The notes: a model not told the origin generated them from the sequence alone. A DNA stretch of 64,000 nucleotides from Allium sativum (GCA_030737875.1 CM060919.1:803193160-803257159), one strand, 5' to 3'; positions 1-11,656 are shown, counted from the first letter of the stretch. Translations and numbers: made by a program.

Positions 1-37
1 CCTCAAATAATATGGCCGTGGCAATAATGTAATTTGA

Positions 38-262
38 TAGGTCGGTCAGTTCATGTATGCAATGGGTCGGTCATTCTTTGCGTTCATCAGCAGATCAGTG
101 TAAAAGGAATTGGCATGGGTCGGCAAAAGATTCTCCACGTGGATCGGTCACAAACAAAAAGTAGTGGCAAAGATGCAATTAAGTGGGTCGGTCACAAAAA
201 TTGTATGGGTCGCTCACTAATAATTTTAAGGGGTCGGTCGAACATATATTATGGGTCGGTCG
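38..262 (+). repeat. Iterated GGGTCGGTC motif, about eight copies
   Basis: About eight copies of GGGTCGGTC or one-base variants lie within 225 bp and end ~130 bp upstream of a TATA box. Position and form fit an iterated upstream activator-type sequence in an LTR U3 region (inference). Confidence 0.7.
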
Positions 263-392
263 AACATATATGGTCAGTAGGACATAATACCACTGTGTAG
301 AGCTGTCCAGTGGAATTTCCGTAAATACATTTATTAACGACCCCTACCCTACACACCATAATTTCAGCTTTTCAACTACCCCGAACTACATC

Positions 393-400
393 TATAAATA
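393..400 (+). promoter_or_regulatory. TATA box (TATAAATA)
   Basis: TATAAATA is followed by CCCC and a CA-rich stretch that could hold the transcription start ~30 bp downstream. It lies just after the GGGTCGGTC repeats. Confidence 0.45.
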
Positions 401-1654
401 CCCCACTTCTCAACCACTCAAGGCACCAATTTTTGGACCTCGAAGGGCTACCATTTTCACTTCTCCACCACTCTAAACTTCTCTAAACCTCTCCTACCTC
501 CATTGATTCTCTGAAAAGCTTAGATCCAACACAAATTCACTATGGAAGTAATGAAGATCATCCAATTGTTCAAGTGATTGAAGATCTACTCAACTATCAT
601 CACAAATCAAGAGATCTAACCGATTTGCTTCGTGAATTCAAGTGAAATCAAGAGAAGAAAAGAGAGAAATGTGTGATATGAATGAAGTCATGTACTTTGT
701 AAATCCAATAGTGATAATGAAAATAGCTTCTATAGTGGACGTAGGTCTAAATTGACTGAACCACTCTAAAATTCTCGTGTCTCTACTTGGATTTGTGGCT
801 CCACATTATTTTTAGTTTTTACTCTTTTGTGAAGTATTGCATACACCTTGAGTGTTGTGATCATTTTTTATTTCAACATGATATACTTCAAGTATGAATA
901 CATTTGGATTCAAAATAGAATCCAAACCTAATCAAATCATGGAATAACCAAATTCAAACCCTTTTAGGTTACAATTAAATTTTTACATAAGGGTGGATTA
1001 CACAAAGTAGAAACACCAACAACACCCCTTTTCTCTTCAATTTAATATTAAGATCAAAAATCCACAAACCAAACAACATGACAATTCTTATGCAAACATA
1101 AAATAGAGGATTTAGGGTTTTTGTATTGATATTATCGATTTCCTAATCCTCTTAGGATAGCTATCAACATGTTAATCTATTAAAAAATACAATATGCCTA
1201 AGAACACAATATTCCACTCACAGATCTAAGGAAGAAAAAATAAGATTCTTGTTGTAGATTCAGATCTGTGCTTAATTTTCGCGCCAAACGTGCTCCAATC
1301 CTCCTAATATATATGTCGGAATCATCTTTTAGAATATTATATATATAACTAAATTCCAAAACTCATACTAAAATTTATATATACTTAGATTAGAGAAAAG
1401 ATAGGAATAAACGTTAGAGGAATAGGAGAGAAATCCCTAACCTCTTCTGAAATTCAGCAATGGCAGAAGGAGGATATAGAGGTAGGCAGAAGAGAGCGGC
1501 CAGTGTTTTGTTGTGTGATATGAGGTCATATATATAATCGCTTATGTAAGCATAGGCCGCTAGATTATTCAGATGCAATCCTGGCCATATATTTGTATAT
1601 ATCCCTTTAGAAAACCCTAACCAAACATAGATTCGTTGGTCTTCTCCACCGCCA

Positions 1655-1712
1655 GGGGGTCGACCTGGGTGGCCGAACAGCGGTCGACCCCCCTTCTAGG
1701 GGGTGGTCGACC
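1655..1712 (-). repeat. GTCGAC cluster in the F LTR, three copies
   Basis: GTCGAC occurs at 1659, 1683 and 1706, spaced 24 and 23 bp. In the minus sense it lies ~120 bp upstream of a TATA-like run. The LTRs of element N carry ten copies on a 12-bp grid in the matching position. Confidence 0.65.
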
Positions 1713-1901
1713 TCTTGGTCGCTGAAATGCCGAATGAATTTATGTGGCGTTGAGGTGTCTAATTAAATAATATGTTACTTTATTTTCAAATCTCTTTCCT
1801 TACATAAAATATTCTCTATCCCCATAATCTTATCCTCTGTTTGAATTTCAAAATTCTCCCTTATTTATTTTAATATATATTTTGGACATATATATTACTC
1901 A

Positions 1902-1964
1902 TGCAATGTCCCGCAAATCCGTACTATATGAGTTGACTACATACATCACACTTCCAACCCACAT
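1902..1964 (-). repeat. Element B 3' LTR, segment 1
   Basis: This is the last 63 bp of the 3' LTR in element sense, cut off by element A. It matches the start of the other LTR at 49360 onward, for example CCGCAAATCCGTACTATATG at 1911. Confidence 0.85.
1960..1964. repeat. Left TSD of element A (CACAT, ancestral CATAT)
   Basis: CACAT here pairs with CATAT at 27559-27563. The unoccupied site in the other B LTR reads CATAT at 49419-49423, so the left copy changed by one base. Confidence 0.75.
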
Positions 1965-2345
1965 TGTGACGATCCCAAAACCCCGATACACGGTGTTAAG
2001 GATAATCATTGGAATATAACACATTAATCATCATTAGCAAGATCACAGATAATAGCATAAACAGAAAATATAATAATTTACACACATATGACAGCGGAAT
2101 CATATAGATATCATCACATCAGAGAAGCACAGTACAGGATACAACTTAGTGCATAATGATACATAGTCAGTCACCATCGCCTGAGGCGGAATCATACATA
2201 AAGAGTACACAAAATAAATATCAGTCTACATCGCCAATGGCGGAATCATAATATAGATACAATAATGGCGGAGAAAATCCAAGTCAGCACGGTGTAGTCA
2301 AGCCTCGCCATGAGCCAAAAGGTGCGTCAGAAACCTGTAACTAGG

Positions 2346-2415
2346 CTGCCCGTGCGGAAATGAGGGCACCCGAGTTTGCAAGGTAAAACAAACTACGATT
2401 CAGTCATGGGACTGG
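2346..2415 (-). other. Three-hairpin conserved block, A 3' LTR
   Basis: In the sense strand the stems are AGTC/GACT, GTTTG/CAAAC and TGCCC/GGGCA. The same order of three stems occurs in B, C and D, with stem 2 changed as a pair to GTTTA/TAAAC there. Confidence 0.6.
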
Positions 2416-3391
2416 TATGAGAAATCTACTTAACTTATTAACAACAATAATAAGGCAAATCAAAGGACCACGCCACTTTCGCGGAACGGGTTTACTCCAA
2501 TGAGTGCTAGTGCATGAAATAAAGTAAATGATTAAATCATCGCAATGCTTTTATAAAATGAAGCCATTATAAGACTTAGGTCCCATCACAAAATGCAACG
2601 CAAGCCGGAGGATAGAGTTTTACCTTATAATGGCCAAAAATGCTTCATACGAATAAAACAAAAGTGTTTGATATTATTACTAGTGTATATATGTTTCAAA
2701 AGAAAATTCAATCATAAATTGCAATCCTAGGCGGCATAGCTACCATCTACTATGTCTCCATACTAGTAATACAATCACGTCCGCATATTTCGTATTGGAA
2801 ATTGGATTCCTTCATGAGTCGAGGCAAGGGGCAAGCTCCTCTCCGATTCGAGACACTCTAGCAAATGTCCCAGGACCCCACTATGATCCTTGGATCTTCA
2901 AGGCCGGTCCTCCCTTACTTTTGAGGATTAATTATTCCTGAACACACGTTTCCCTGTCCTTACAGACCTATATCGAGGCGCCTCGCATTCCAACAACCAC
3001 ACAGGTGAAAAGTATATATATAATGTCAAGGCTGGTAGGTCACTGACACCACCTTAGCTAGAAAGAAACGTCGTGCTCTCCCTGCAGTCACTCTCCCGTT
3101 TTTAACTCATACCGAGGTGTGAGGCTCGCGAATTCACGTTATACACAAAGCTACGTCACACAGACCATGCTTTGATCATCAACCACAAGACTTTTCTTTG
3201 CAACAGAAGCCTTGATCATATGCCACTCAGGCGTGCCACACAGGCAATCCACTCCATGCGACTGATTTCTATCAATACATAACCTCTGAGCTCGTACGTC
3301 TCAGAGAAGGGCGTTAAGCAAGAGAATAAATTCTCCGCCGCCAAACAGATATATATTTAACAGAGATCAATCAGCACAGAACAAAATCCAA

Positions 3392-3450
3392 TGTCAGACA
3401 CACAGTCCATTTACAAGTCCGTTCTGGGTCTGAACGAAACCGAAGGCACC
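3392..3450 (-). other. GTTCTGGGTC conserved block, A 3' LTR
   Basis: This ~59-bp block is shared with C (37392-37450), B (28651-28706, 55161-55214) and, more diverged, D (53490-53542). It is always upstream of the three-hairpin block in element sense. Its function is unknown. Confidence 0.6.
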
Positions 3451-3899
3451 AATTCCTCGCATATCCGTACAATCAACAGTATGTTTGGACGGCTACTACT
3501 TCAGTTCCTTCATGGTAGCTACTCCAATCACGAGCATCAGTAGCGCCCATCCATCCAATGTGAAGATCGTCGGTCTTCAACCGTCTTTGACTCTTCGACT
3601 TCTCAACGTCGATCGATTATTTGAAATGAGATGAACTCGGCTTTTCCAAATAACCCACGTATATTTAGATTTTCAAATCAATTTATCACATGGTTGCACT
3701 ATTCAACATTCACATTTTAGTTCTTTAGTTATAATCTTCATGTTAAATACATTCAACCATCACACATCAAGCAAACACAACAAAATTGGTTTATTTTCAC
3801 TCTATATCGTCTATAGTATTTTATAACGATATATCGCCATTTTTATTTAACTTAAAACGACCGTATTTAATTAAACGACGTTTCAGGTCGTGCCGATGC

Positions 3900-4340
3900 A
3901 CTGGCGCTGTTTTTCACTAATTTTGTTTTACACATATCTGAAAATCTAACCTTTGGATCTTCACCAATTTTATATCATTAGGAAGGTCATTTCTAAACGA
4001 ATCCAACGGTTTCAGTTTTGGGAAAATCCGACGGTCGGATCTTCCACACTAGCCATTTGAAGTTACGATTTCAATTTACGAACTGCAGCGTCATTATTCG
4101 ATTTTATTTAATTATATTTATATATATATAAATATAATAGTTTCTGGCGCTGTTTTTCTTTAGACTTGAATTAAACATTCCAGACAATCCAACCGTCGGA
4201 TCTTCACAAAGTTGGTGCCGTTGGAAAGATATTTCCAAGGCGAACCCAACGGTTGCGGTTTCGGGAAAATCCAATGGTCGGATTTCCCGCACTAGTCGTT
4301 TGAAATCACGGTTTCAAAACACGAACTGCACGGCCATGTT
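3900..4340 (-). repeat. Tandem pair of the ~190-bp LTR module, A 3' LTR
   Basis: Two diverged copies (about 3900-4090 and 4143-4340) each run, in sense, from a GTTCGT-like start through a palindromic GACCGTCGGAT region to an AACAGCGCCA end. Related copies occur twice in each C LTR and once in each B LTR and in E. The 62-residue frame at 4104-4292 arises from this repeat. Confidence 0.6.
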
Positions 4341-4425
4341 TCGTTTTAATTTTATTTATATTTATATAAATATAGTTCATTCAAAAATTCCTATATCGTT
4401 TTCACTTCAATTATTTCACTAACGC

Positions 4426-4650
4426 CTTTAAATTTTGGAAAATTTCTCCATAACCTCCTTTGTACGGGAGGGGCTGGGAAAATTCCCAAATAGCCACACG
4501 GGCGTCTCATGTCAAAAAGAAAAAGAAAAAGCCAAGCGGCTAGCCAACAGGCTCATAAAATCATCACCCAAACAAAACAGTAAATGTGTACCTATTTGTC
4601 GGGCACAAAATTTTATTCCTCTTCTCTAGCCCCTTTGCTATAACCTGTTC
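4426..4650 (-). other. Conserved block with acceptor-like start, A 3' LTR
   Basis: In sense it starts at TTGAACAG/GT and runs through TGCCCGACAAATAGGTACA, then AGCCGCTTGGCT followed by runs of T broken by C. It ends at GGAGGTTATGGCGAAATTTT. A near copy is in the interior of element C (39376-39632), and a shorter one is in both B LTRs. Confidence 0.65.
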
Positions 4651-6092
4651 AATAAATATGCATATACATATATACAATTTTTACCACTTATCATTTTCCA
4701 TTCAACTTCATATTTGATTTACTTTGGTTTAAAAACACCATTCATTCTAATGTTGCATGCATAGGCTAAAATCATATCATTAGCTAATTAATGTATATTT
4801 CAACTCATGCATATTTTATTTGAACAAGTGGCTATTTTTAACACTTCACATTTCAAAGATGATAATTTTGGCGAACTAAAATATATTTCAACACATGACT
4901 ATTTTATTTAGTTCCTACGCATGTTAAAAATAATATTTCATTCAAAAATATTTATTTCAATGTCCGCATATCTTTAGCATATCACATATATGATAAAAAT
5001 GATATTTTTATCATTTAAAATATTTATTCGACAAATGGATGTTTTCAACACTTCATAGTTTCAATAAAAATGTAATTTTTATTGTTCGATCCTTTTATTC
5101 AACACATGAACTTTTCCACTACACACACTTCTCAACACATGAGCATTTCCACACATGGATATTTTATTTATGTTGTTCATATTAGAAAGATGGAATTTTT
5201 ATTGTTGAAACTATTTATATATAAGGCGAATATTTTTCATACTTCATATATATTATAAAAAGGTGATTTTAATTGTTTATACACTTCATTCATTCACAAA
5301 TGAATTTAATTTTCTCACATCACTTTTCAACACATGACTTTAATTTCAACGCATGAAGATAATTTCAACATATGAAAATAATTCTAACACATAAAGATTA
5401 TTCAAAATTTCGGCAGCATAACGGCAGGGTAGTTAAAACCGGCACCGTCCCTAGTACGGCTCCTCGCTCTACCTTAAAACCTCGCTGTTTTTGACAATGG
5501 GGATTCATGCATCTAATTCGCACACAGGCAGCATGTTTTATTTTTATTTCCACAAATATTTCCAATTCATTTCAATCACCAATGGGTATTTTTCAACCAC
5601 AACCAAACAATATCAACCACAAATAATTATTCAACCATTCGTATTTTTCATCCAATATTTCACACCAATTCACAACAATAAATATCGTCCATGGTTTGTG
5701 GACGAGGGGAGTATATATGTATATATATATATATATATTATTGCTATATTTCACTTGCATTTCAACACATATATCAATTATTCTATGCATGTAAAATTCA
5801 TACTTCGCTTATATAGCTTACACCACGCATGTACATGAGGTATACAACACGTGTGTAATTTATATTTCGCTAATATAATTTATACACGACATTTCCATTC
5901 AACTTCATTTAATTTAGATTTCTCACATTGGTTTGCGGGGTGCTAAAAATCGTAGGTGACACAGAAAAATCCGCGGCTTCTTCTATGTGGTAGAGAGCTT
6001 CCTTGCGGTCCCGATGTTTCCTGTTTCATCGAATTTCGTCAACACACCAAAAATATATGATTTTTCAAAGTGCAGACATCAAAAAGGACTCA

Positions 6093-6093
6093 C
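6093..6093 (-). promoter_or_regulatory. Possible 5' splice site, A 3' LTR copy
   Basis: The sense sequence AAAG/GTGAGT closely fits the plant donor consensus and lies at the end of the G/C-rich block. The 5' LTR copy at 16063 is the one that could act on the gag transcript. Confidence 0.4.
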
Positions 6094-6581
6094 CTTTCAT
6101 GATGGTTCGAAACTAGGTTTGAGGTTTTCGCGAAATCCGCTGACCTAGACGATGATCAGGGAGTTGGACGTGGAAGAGCTTTGAGTGGGGGTCCTGTCGG
6201 TGGTGGTTTGGTGGAGCTCGGTGGCAGATCGGAGCGGCAGCGGCGATGGGAAGTGGTGGATTTTGGGCGCTCGATTCAGGCGGAGGAGGCGATGATGGCG
6301 GTCGTGGGTGGGTCGGATCTGACGAGGGGAGGGAGGCGCGTCGACGACAGGTGGTGGCGGCGGCTGGAAGTGCCTGTAGCGGCGACGATCGGTCGGAGAA
6401 GAATCGAACGGGTTTCGCCGTTCGTTCGTGGGTTACGGGGGTTTTTTAGTTTTTTATTTTTATTTTTTTAATAATGAATGGAATTTTCTGATTCGCCGGA
6501 ATATATATATTTCAGAAAATTAGGGTTTTCACCAACGAACTCCTTTTCAAGCCCAACGACTGTCGCCCTTAGCTAAATACC

Positions 6582-6601
6582 CCCATCCCGGACACAATGG
6601 G
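6582..6601 (-). promoter_or_regulatory. Promoter-region palindrome CCCAT...ATGGG, A 3' LTR
   Basis: In sense this reads CCCAT, a ten-base loop starting TGTGTC, then ATGGG followed by GGTATTTAG. It directly precedes the G/C-rich leader-like block. Equivalent sequences in C and B occupy the same relative place. Confidence 0.5.
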
Positions 6602-7301
6602 ATATGTTTCGTTGGCCAATTCGACTGTTGTAGTCAGTTATTTTTCAAATTAAAGTATAAAACATTTAATTTTAACTTTGAACGCACATTTCAATTTGCC
6701 AGGGCCACAAACTGATTCGAAAAATTCCAGAAAAATAAATCTAGCTATGTTTTGACGCTACGGTCCCAACAAAACTAGTTTCGTCGAATTCTGAGATCGT
6801 TTGGAAAATGGCCATTTTCTGGTCGATCCAATTTAACAGAAATTGACCAAACACATTTTCTTTTGCCACGCTCACATACTAGCTTCAAAAATTATGAAAT
6901 TTGAAACCTAGCAATAGTTTGACATCCCGGACCCAACAAAAGTGGTTTCGTCGAATTCCGAGGTCGTATGCAAAATATCAATTTTCCAGGGCTATATATT
7001 CTATATAGCGACCTTTCTGAAAATTCATTCGGCCATAACTTTTGATTCCCGTTATGAAATTTCGATTTTTCAGATTCGTTAGAAAGGTATTGACTAACAG
7101 ATTTAAATATTTTTAGTTTCGCTAAAATCCGTTATATTCTCCACCCTGCACAGTCAGTCAAAGTTTGAATTCAAATTTTCAAGCTGACTCACTATTTCCA
7201 ATTCACTATTTTATTGAAATATTCTATTTCAATTGTTCAAATTCCTTTGAAATGTTCAATTTAAAAATTTTAAATTGGCTCGTATTTTCCGGGTTATTAC
7301 A

Positions 7302-7318
7302 ATCTCCCCCACTTAAAA
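7302..7318 (-). other. Element A polypurine tract
   Basis: In sense this is TTTTAAGTGGGGGAGAT immediately before the LTR start TGTAATAACC. It would prime plus-strand DNA synthesis. It is identical to the PPT of element C. Confidence 0.85.
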
Positions 7319-7402
7319 GTTTTCGTCCTTGAAAAGGAAACAACAGTAAAGTAGGAAACAAAATGTAAATGCAAAGTATTGTAAAGGTACCTTGCACCGG
7401 AG

Positions 7403-8434
7403 TTAGTCAGAGATATCCACTCTGCATTTGGGGTAAGCTTGTTTAATGCTTTCCTCAGCCTCCCAAGTACAGTCTCTAGGATCACTGCTCCACTGCACTT
7501 TAACTAAATGAACCTTTTTGCTTCTTAGTTCTCTAGTTTCTTTGCCAACAATCTTTAATGGCTCTCTTCTGAGTGCTAATTCTGGAGTTATGTCTATATC
7601 CTGTTGCGCTGCTTCTTCTACAACAATATCTGGATCATGCACATGTCTTCTAAGTTGAGATATGTGAAATACATCATGCACTCCAGGTAACCAATCTGGT
7701 AATTGAACCCTATAAGCAAGAGTTCCAATTCGTTCGAGTATAGGAAAGGGACCAATAAATCTCGGTGCCAACTTCCCAGTTTTGCCAAATCTGATTACTC
7801 CTCTCATCGGAGAAACCTTCAAATAAACATGGTCACCAACAGCAAATGTCAAATCTCTCCTTCTAGAATCTGCATAACATTTCTGTCGGCTTTGTGCGGT
7901 TCTCAAACGCTTTTTGATGAAGTCGACTTTATCAGATGCTTCCCTAATCATATCGGGTCCTAACACAAGTCTGTTGTCAGGTTCTACCCAACATGCTGGA
8001 GATCTGCACGGTCTGCCATATAATGCTTCAAATGGCGACATTCCCAAACTTGCTTGATAGCTATTGTTATATGAGAATTCTGCCAAATGCAAGTGATCTT
8101 CCCATGACCTACCAAAATCAATTAAACAAGCCCGCAATAAATCTTCTAGAATTCTATTCACCCGCTCAGTTTGGCCATCTGTTTGAGGGTGATAAGCGGT
8201 GCTCATATTCAGTTTCGTTCCCAATTTTGTCTGGAAAGCCTCCCAGAATTTGCTAGCAAATATCGGGTCTCTATCACTGACTATGCTGATGGGAATTCCA
8301 TGCAGCTTAATGATTTCTTTGAAATATATCTGTGCTAGACTTTGAGCGGTTCTATTGGATCTGACAGGTATAAAATGGGCAGTCTTCGTGAAGCGATCTA
8401 CGATTACCCAAATGCTGTCATTACCTTTCCTGGT
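7403..8434 (-). pseudogene. pol: Element A integrase core, C-terminal domain and chromodomain-like tail
   Basis: The frame is open from just after the TGA, and the first Met is at 8224. The core is recognisable from VDRFTK, then SDRDP (second Asp), then AYHPQTDGQTERVNR with the third acidic residue downstream. A GPFPI-type C-terminal domain follows, with the DVFHISQLR motif typical of chromoviral integrases. The last ~60 residues hold a chromodomain-like segment (VQWSSDPRDCTWE). It would guide insertion to marked chromatin in related elements. The stop codon is ~85 bp before the PPT. Confidence 0.9.
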
Positions 8435-9100
8435 TCACGGCAAGCCATCTATGAAATCCATGGAAATTTGTTCCCATTTCCAACCTGGGACTTTCAGCGG
8501 TTGCAACAATCCAGCTAGCTTCTGTTGGTCACTCTTGACCAATTGACAAGTAGGGCATCTGCTAACATACAAAGAAATATCCCTCTTCATTGCCTTCCAC
8601 CATAAAGTGCGTTTGATATCGTTGTACATTTTACTCACACCAGGATGGATGCAAAATTTGGATTTATGGCATTCGTCTAGCACTTCTCTTCGAAGGCCTG
8701 GAATATTTGGAATGCAAATCCTATTATTTAACCTGAGAACCCCCTTATTGTCAATACGGAAACTTGTGGTTTCACCTTCCTTGACCCTCTGATTGATTCT
8801 CTGAATGAATTCATCGTCTTTTTGAAGGGCTGAAATCTTATCAATCAATCCAGGCGTAATTATAAGATTGGCCATGATTGCGGTTTTCCTATTAAGCGCA
8901 TCCGCTACAACGTTAGCCTTCCCCGGCGTATACAGGATATCAAGATCATACGCTGCAAGAAATTCTAGCCAACGCTGCTGTCTCAAATTCAGATCTTTCT
9001 GGGTGTATAAATACTTCAATGATTGATGATCTGTGTATAGTATAAATTTCTCGCCCAATAAATAATGCCTCCAGATTTTCAAGGCAAAAACGATGGCTAG
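8435..9100 (-). pseudogene. pol: Element A RNase H C-terminal half and integrase zinc domain
   Basis: The open frame continues directly after the TAG at 9101-9103. It holds the rest of RNase H (TDHQSLKYL, then DALNRK) and the integrase N-terminal HHCC zinc domain ([10 protein letters not shown], later CPTC). It runs into the first catalytic Asp region of the core (MDFIDGLP) and stops at TGA. A CGA-to-TGA change would fit that position, as expected from cytosine deamination at a methylated CpG (inference). Confidence 0.9.
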
Positions 9101-11080
9101 CTACTCAAGATCACGAGTAAAATAATTCTTCTCATGCGGTTTCAATTGGCGGCTTGCATAAGCGACTACTTGGCCTCTTTGCATTAACACTGCACCAAGA
9201 CCTCTAATAGAAGCATCTGTCCAAACTGTTAGATCCTGATTGCCATCAATAATGGTTAACACTGGAGCAGTGGTCAGTTTCGATTTCAATTCCTGGAAAG
9301 CTTCTTCACAGTCGGAAGTCCACTTGAATTTCTCATGCTTCTTCGTGAGCTTCGTTAACGGACCGGATATCTTCGAAAAATCCTTAACGAACTTCCGATA
9401 ATAACTAGCCAACCCCATAAAACTTCTAACTTCTGTGGGAGTAGTGGGTTGTTTCCAGTCTTGAATCGCTGTTATTTTGCTTGGATCAACAGAAATTCCT
9501 TTCTCTGACACGACATGGCCAAGAAACTTCACTTCTTCTTGCCAAAAGACACATTTAGAGAATTTGGCTTTGAAGACGTTCTTTCTTAGAATCTCCAATA
9601 CTTGTTCTAAGTGTTTTTCATGCTCGGGTTTTGATTTGGAGTAGATTAAAATATCATCGATGAATACGAGGACAAATTTATTCAGTACTCCCCTGAAGAC
9701 TCTATTCATTAGATCGACAAAGTATGCTGGAACGTTGCACAGGCCGAATGGCATTACTAACCATTCATAAAATATGTCTGGACCTCTGAAAGCTGTCAAA
9801 GGAACACACTCTTCTGCTATTCTCAATTGGTGAAAACCTGTAGCTAGGTCCATTCGGGAAAATACTTTCGCCCCATTCAATTGGTCTAGCAAATCATCGA
9901 TGTGGGGTAATGGATACTTGTTTTTGAGCGTCTGTTTGTTGAGGTCTCGGTAATCAACGCATAATCGAAGAGTACCGTCTGACTTTGGGACAAACACAAC
10001 AGCTGCACCCCAATTAGAAAAGCTAGGTCTGATTGGACCCTTCCACAACAGTTGACGAATTTGGTCGCCTAATTCTTCTTTTTCCTTCAGAGTCATTCGA
10101 TGGATTGGATGTACCACTGGTCTGGCATTGGGAATTAGATCGATTCTGAATTCTATCTCTCTTTGCGGAGGTAAGTTTTCAACTTCTTCAAACACATCCG
10201 CATAGTTTCTAACAATCAGAATCTTTTCCAAGGAAGTGGGGATAAGTTCTAATGCCGACCAAAATTCTTCTCTATTCGGATTCGAACCATGGCAGGGTAC
10301 CGTAATATATCCAAGTTTCGTTCGAATTTTAACAATTCTTTCTGCACAATTCACTTCGGTTTCATATTTCGTTAACCATTCTAACCCAAGGATAACGTCG
10401 AATTCAGGAGAATCCATAACGATTAAATTAATGGGAAATTTGTAGGAAGAATAAGAGATTGGCACTCTACAACATGAACTGAGAATAATAGAACCACCTA
10501 TCGGATTATGTACTTCAACCGATTCTTTAAGCTTCCTCTGTTTTAACTTTAATTTGTGCATTGTGTTACTAGCAATAAAACTACGTGATGCACCTGTGTC
10601 AATCAATACAGAGACAGGAATATTTTTAATTGTAAGGGTACCTCCCAAAACATCGGGTTTACCTGCTCCGTCGGAAGCAGCTGGCGGGCTCGACCCGTCA
10701 TACACGTGAGCTACTGTGGCCTTCTTCAGCAAAGGACAGTCTTTGACTAGATGATCGGTCTTGCGGCAATTAAAGCAGGAGCGAGGGTTCTGAGAACCCT
10801 GGCTTGAACCTTGTGAATTTGCCTTCTGCCTCTTCGGGGCTGTGCACACATTAGAGTAGTTCCCCACTTTGCCACAGTTATAGCAACTTCCTCTCGGCGG
10901 CTTGCCAGTCTGAGGTTTTGAAGATGCTGCTTGGCTTGACTCAGCTTGATTCGCAGCAGGCCTGCGTTTGTTCCTGGCTTGGCTTCTAGCACGATCCTGC
11001 TCCAGATGCCTATGGTCAAGGTCTTCATAGTTGCATGTCATTTCCACCAGTTCGTTAAATTCCAGCTTGACATGGGCCAT
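9101..11080 (-). pseudogene. pol: Element A gag C-terminus, protease, RT and start of RNase H
   Basis: Numbering is from the first Met of the open stretch (659 residues). Two CCHC positions are seen. The first (66-79, [14 protein letters not shown]) has Asn where the zinc-binding His should be, and the second (102-115) is intact. The protease has the active-site DTGAS at 161-165. RT begins near 295, with catalytic Asp in RMDLATGF (about 409-416) and the VFIDDIL box (472-478). RNase H starts near 617, with an Asp in WTDAS (620-624). The frame ends at TAG, from which the RNase H continues in the same frame. RT motifs and spacing look intact. Confidence 0.93.
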
Positions 11081-11214
11081 GGCTCTATCATGATACTGTC
11101 GCCTTAGCCCAAGGATAAACCTCTTATTTTTGGACTTTGCAGTGGCGACGAGCTCCGGAGCATAGGGATCAACAGTGTAAATTTATTCAGATAATCCTGC
11201 ACGGAAAGATCCCC

Positions 11215-11646
11215 CTACTGGAGGTTGGCGAAGTCATCGTGCATTCGTTCCAGTGCTTGTTCTGGGACATATTTCTCCTTGAAGAGTTCTTTGAATCCAT
11301 CCCATGTTCTTCCAGCTTCTCTATTCCCGGCGGTGAGAGATTCCCACCATAGTTCAGCTTGTTCCTGCATAAGCCAGGCGCCCATAATATCTTTGTCTTG
11401 GTCTCCTAGCCTTAGGCCTTCAAGAATTTTCTCGCATGTTTTGAGCCATGCAAGGGCCTCTATTACTGTGCCAGTCCCCGAGAAGGTCTTGCCTCCTAGG
11501 TTTTTATATCTCTTAGATACACGGTCTAGCTCGAAGTATTGAGCGGCCGGAGGTTGTATCAAAGGTCCTTCTTGAACTGGGGCTTCTCCCCGTCCTCGGC
11601 CTCGGCCGGCACGACCTCCTCTAGCGGCGGCTGCTCTGGTTGCCAT
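11215..11646 (-). pseudogene. gag: Element A gag N-terminal/capsid piece (143 residues)
   Basis: The piece starts with a Gly/Arg/Ala-rich tail (residues 1-25, repeated RGRG) and continues into the capsid region of plant Ty3/gypsy gag. Recognisable family positions are LKTCEKILEGL (about 68-78) and AELWWESLT (about 96-104). It ends at TAG after DDFANLQ, where related proteins continue. In-frame sequence goes on beyond the stop for about 15 codons, and then a frameshift moves the reading frame to that of the next piece. The start codon is chosen because it opens the conserved frame and follows an acceptor-like site closely. Confidence 0.85.
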
Positions 11647-11656
11647 TTCTCAAGTT

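Larger units (their letters stand above)
1..1040 (+). repeat. Possible Ty1/copia-type LTR fragment nested in F
   Basis: On the plus strand there is an iterated GGGTCGGTC block, a TATA box (393-400), a leader-like CT-rich stretch and, near 735-775, GTGGACGTAGG followed by GAACCAC. I recall that last pair from plant Ty1/copia LTRs, but this is from memory. A C-rich stretch near 1020-1040 could be the LTR end. No PBS, coding sequence or TSD is visible, so the boundaries are open. The short 34-300 reading frame is a by-product of the repeats. Confidence 0.3.
1..1901 (-). mobile_element. Element F, 3' LTR part left of the element B insertion
   Basis: This is assigned to the LTR of a minus-strand element whose LTR start and PPT are seen at 61341/61342. 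Element B is inserted in it between two copies of ACTCA (1897-1901 and 61058-61062). In the minus sense one meets a GTCGAC cluster (1655-1712), a TATA-like run (1526-1539) and a GTGAGT possible splice donor near 1217. This order resembles the LTR of element N. The far end of the LTR lies outside the window. No coding sequence is seen. Confidence 0.6.
1965..7301 (-). repeat. Element A 3' LTR (5,337 bp)
   Basis: This is a direct repeat of 11904-17149 plus 27450-27558. Read in the sense direction it holds paired CGTCGAATTC motifs (6949, 6782), a promoter-region palindrome (6582-6601), a G/C-rich leader-like block (6450-6170), a possible donor (6093), iterated TTCAACACATGA-like motifs and short hairpins (5400-4700). 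Next come an acceptor-like CAG with a conserved block (4650-4426), a tandem pair of the ~190-bp module (4340-3900), the GTTCTGGGTC block (3450-3392) and the three-hairpin block (2415-2346). No credible protein is encoded. Confidence 0.9.
7403..11646 (-). pseudogene. gag-pol: Element A gag-pol polyprotein, inactivated
   Basis: The polyprotein spans gag, CCHC nucleocapsid, protease, RT, RNase H, integrase and a chromodomain-like tail. Together these would make the virus-like particle and the cDNA and insert it. Four lesions are visible: a TAG at 11215-11217 in gag, a frameshift between about 11160 and 11200, a TAG at 9101-9103 in RNase H and a TGA at 8435-8437 in integrase. The downstream reading frames stay aligned across the last two stops. 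The ATG at 11646 follows a strong acceptor-like AG by ten bases. The four coding pieces are described separately below. Confidence 0.92.
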
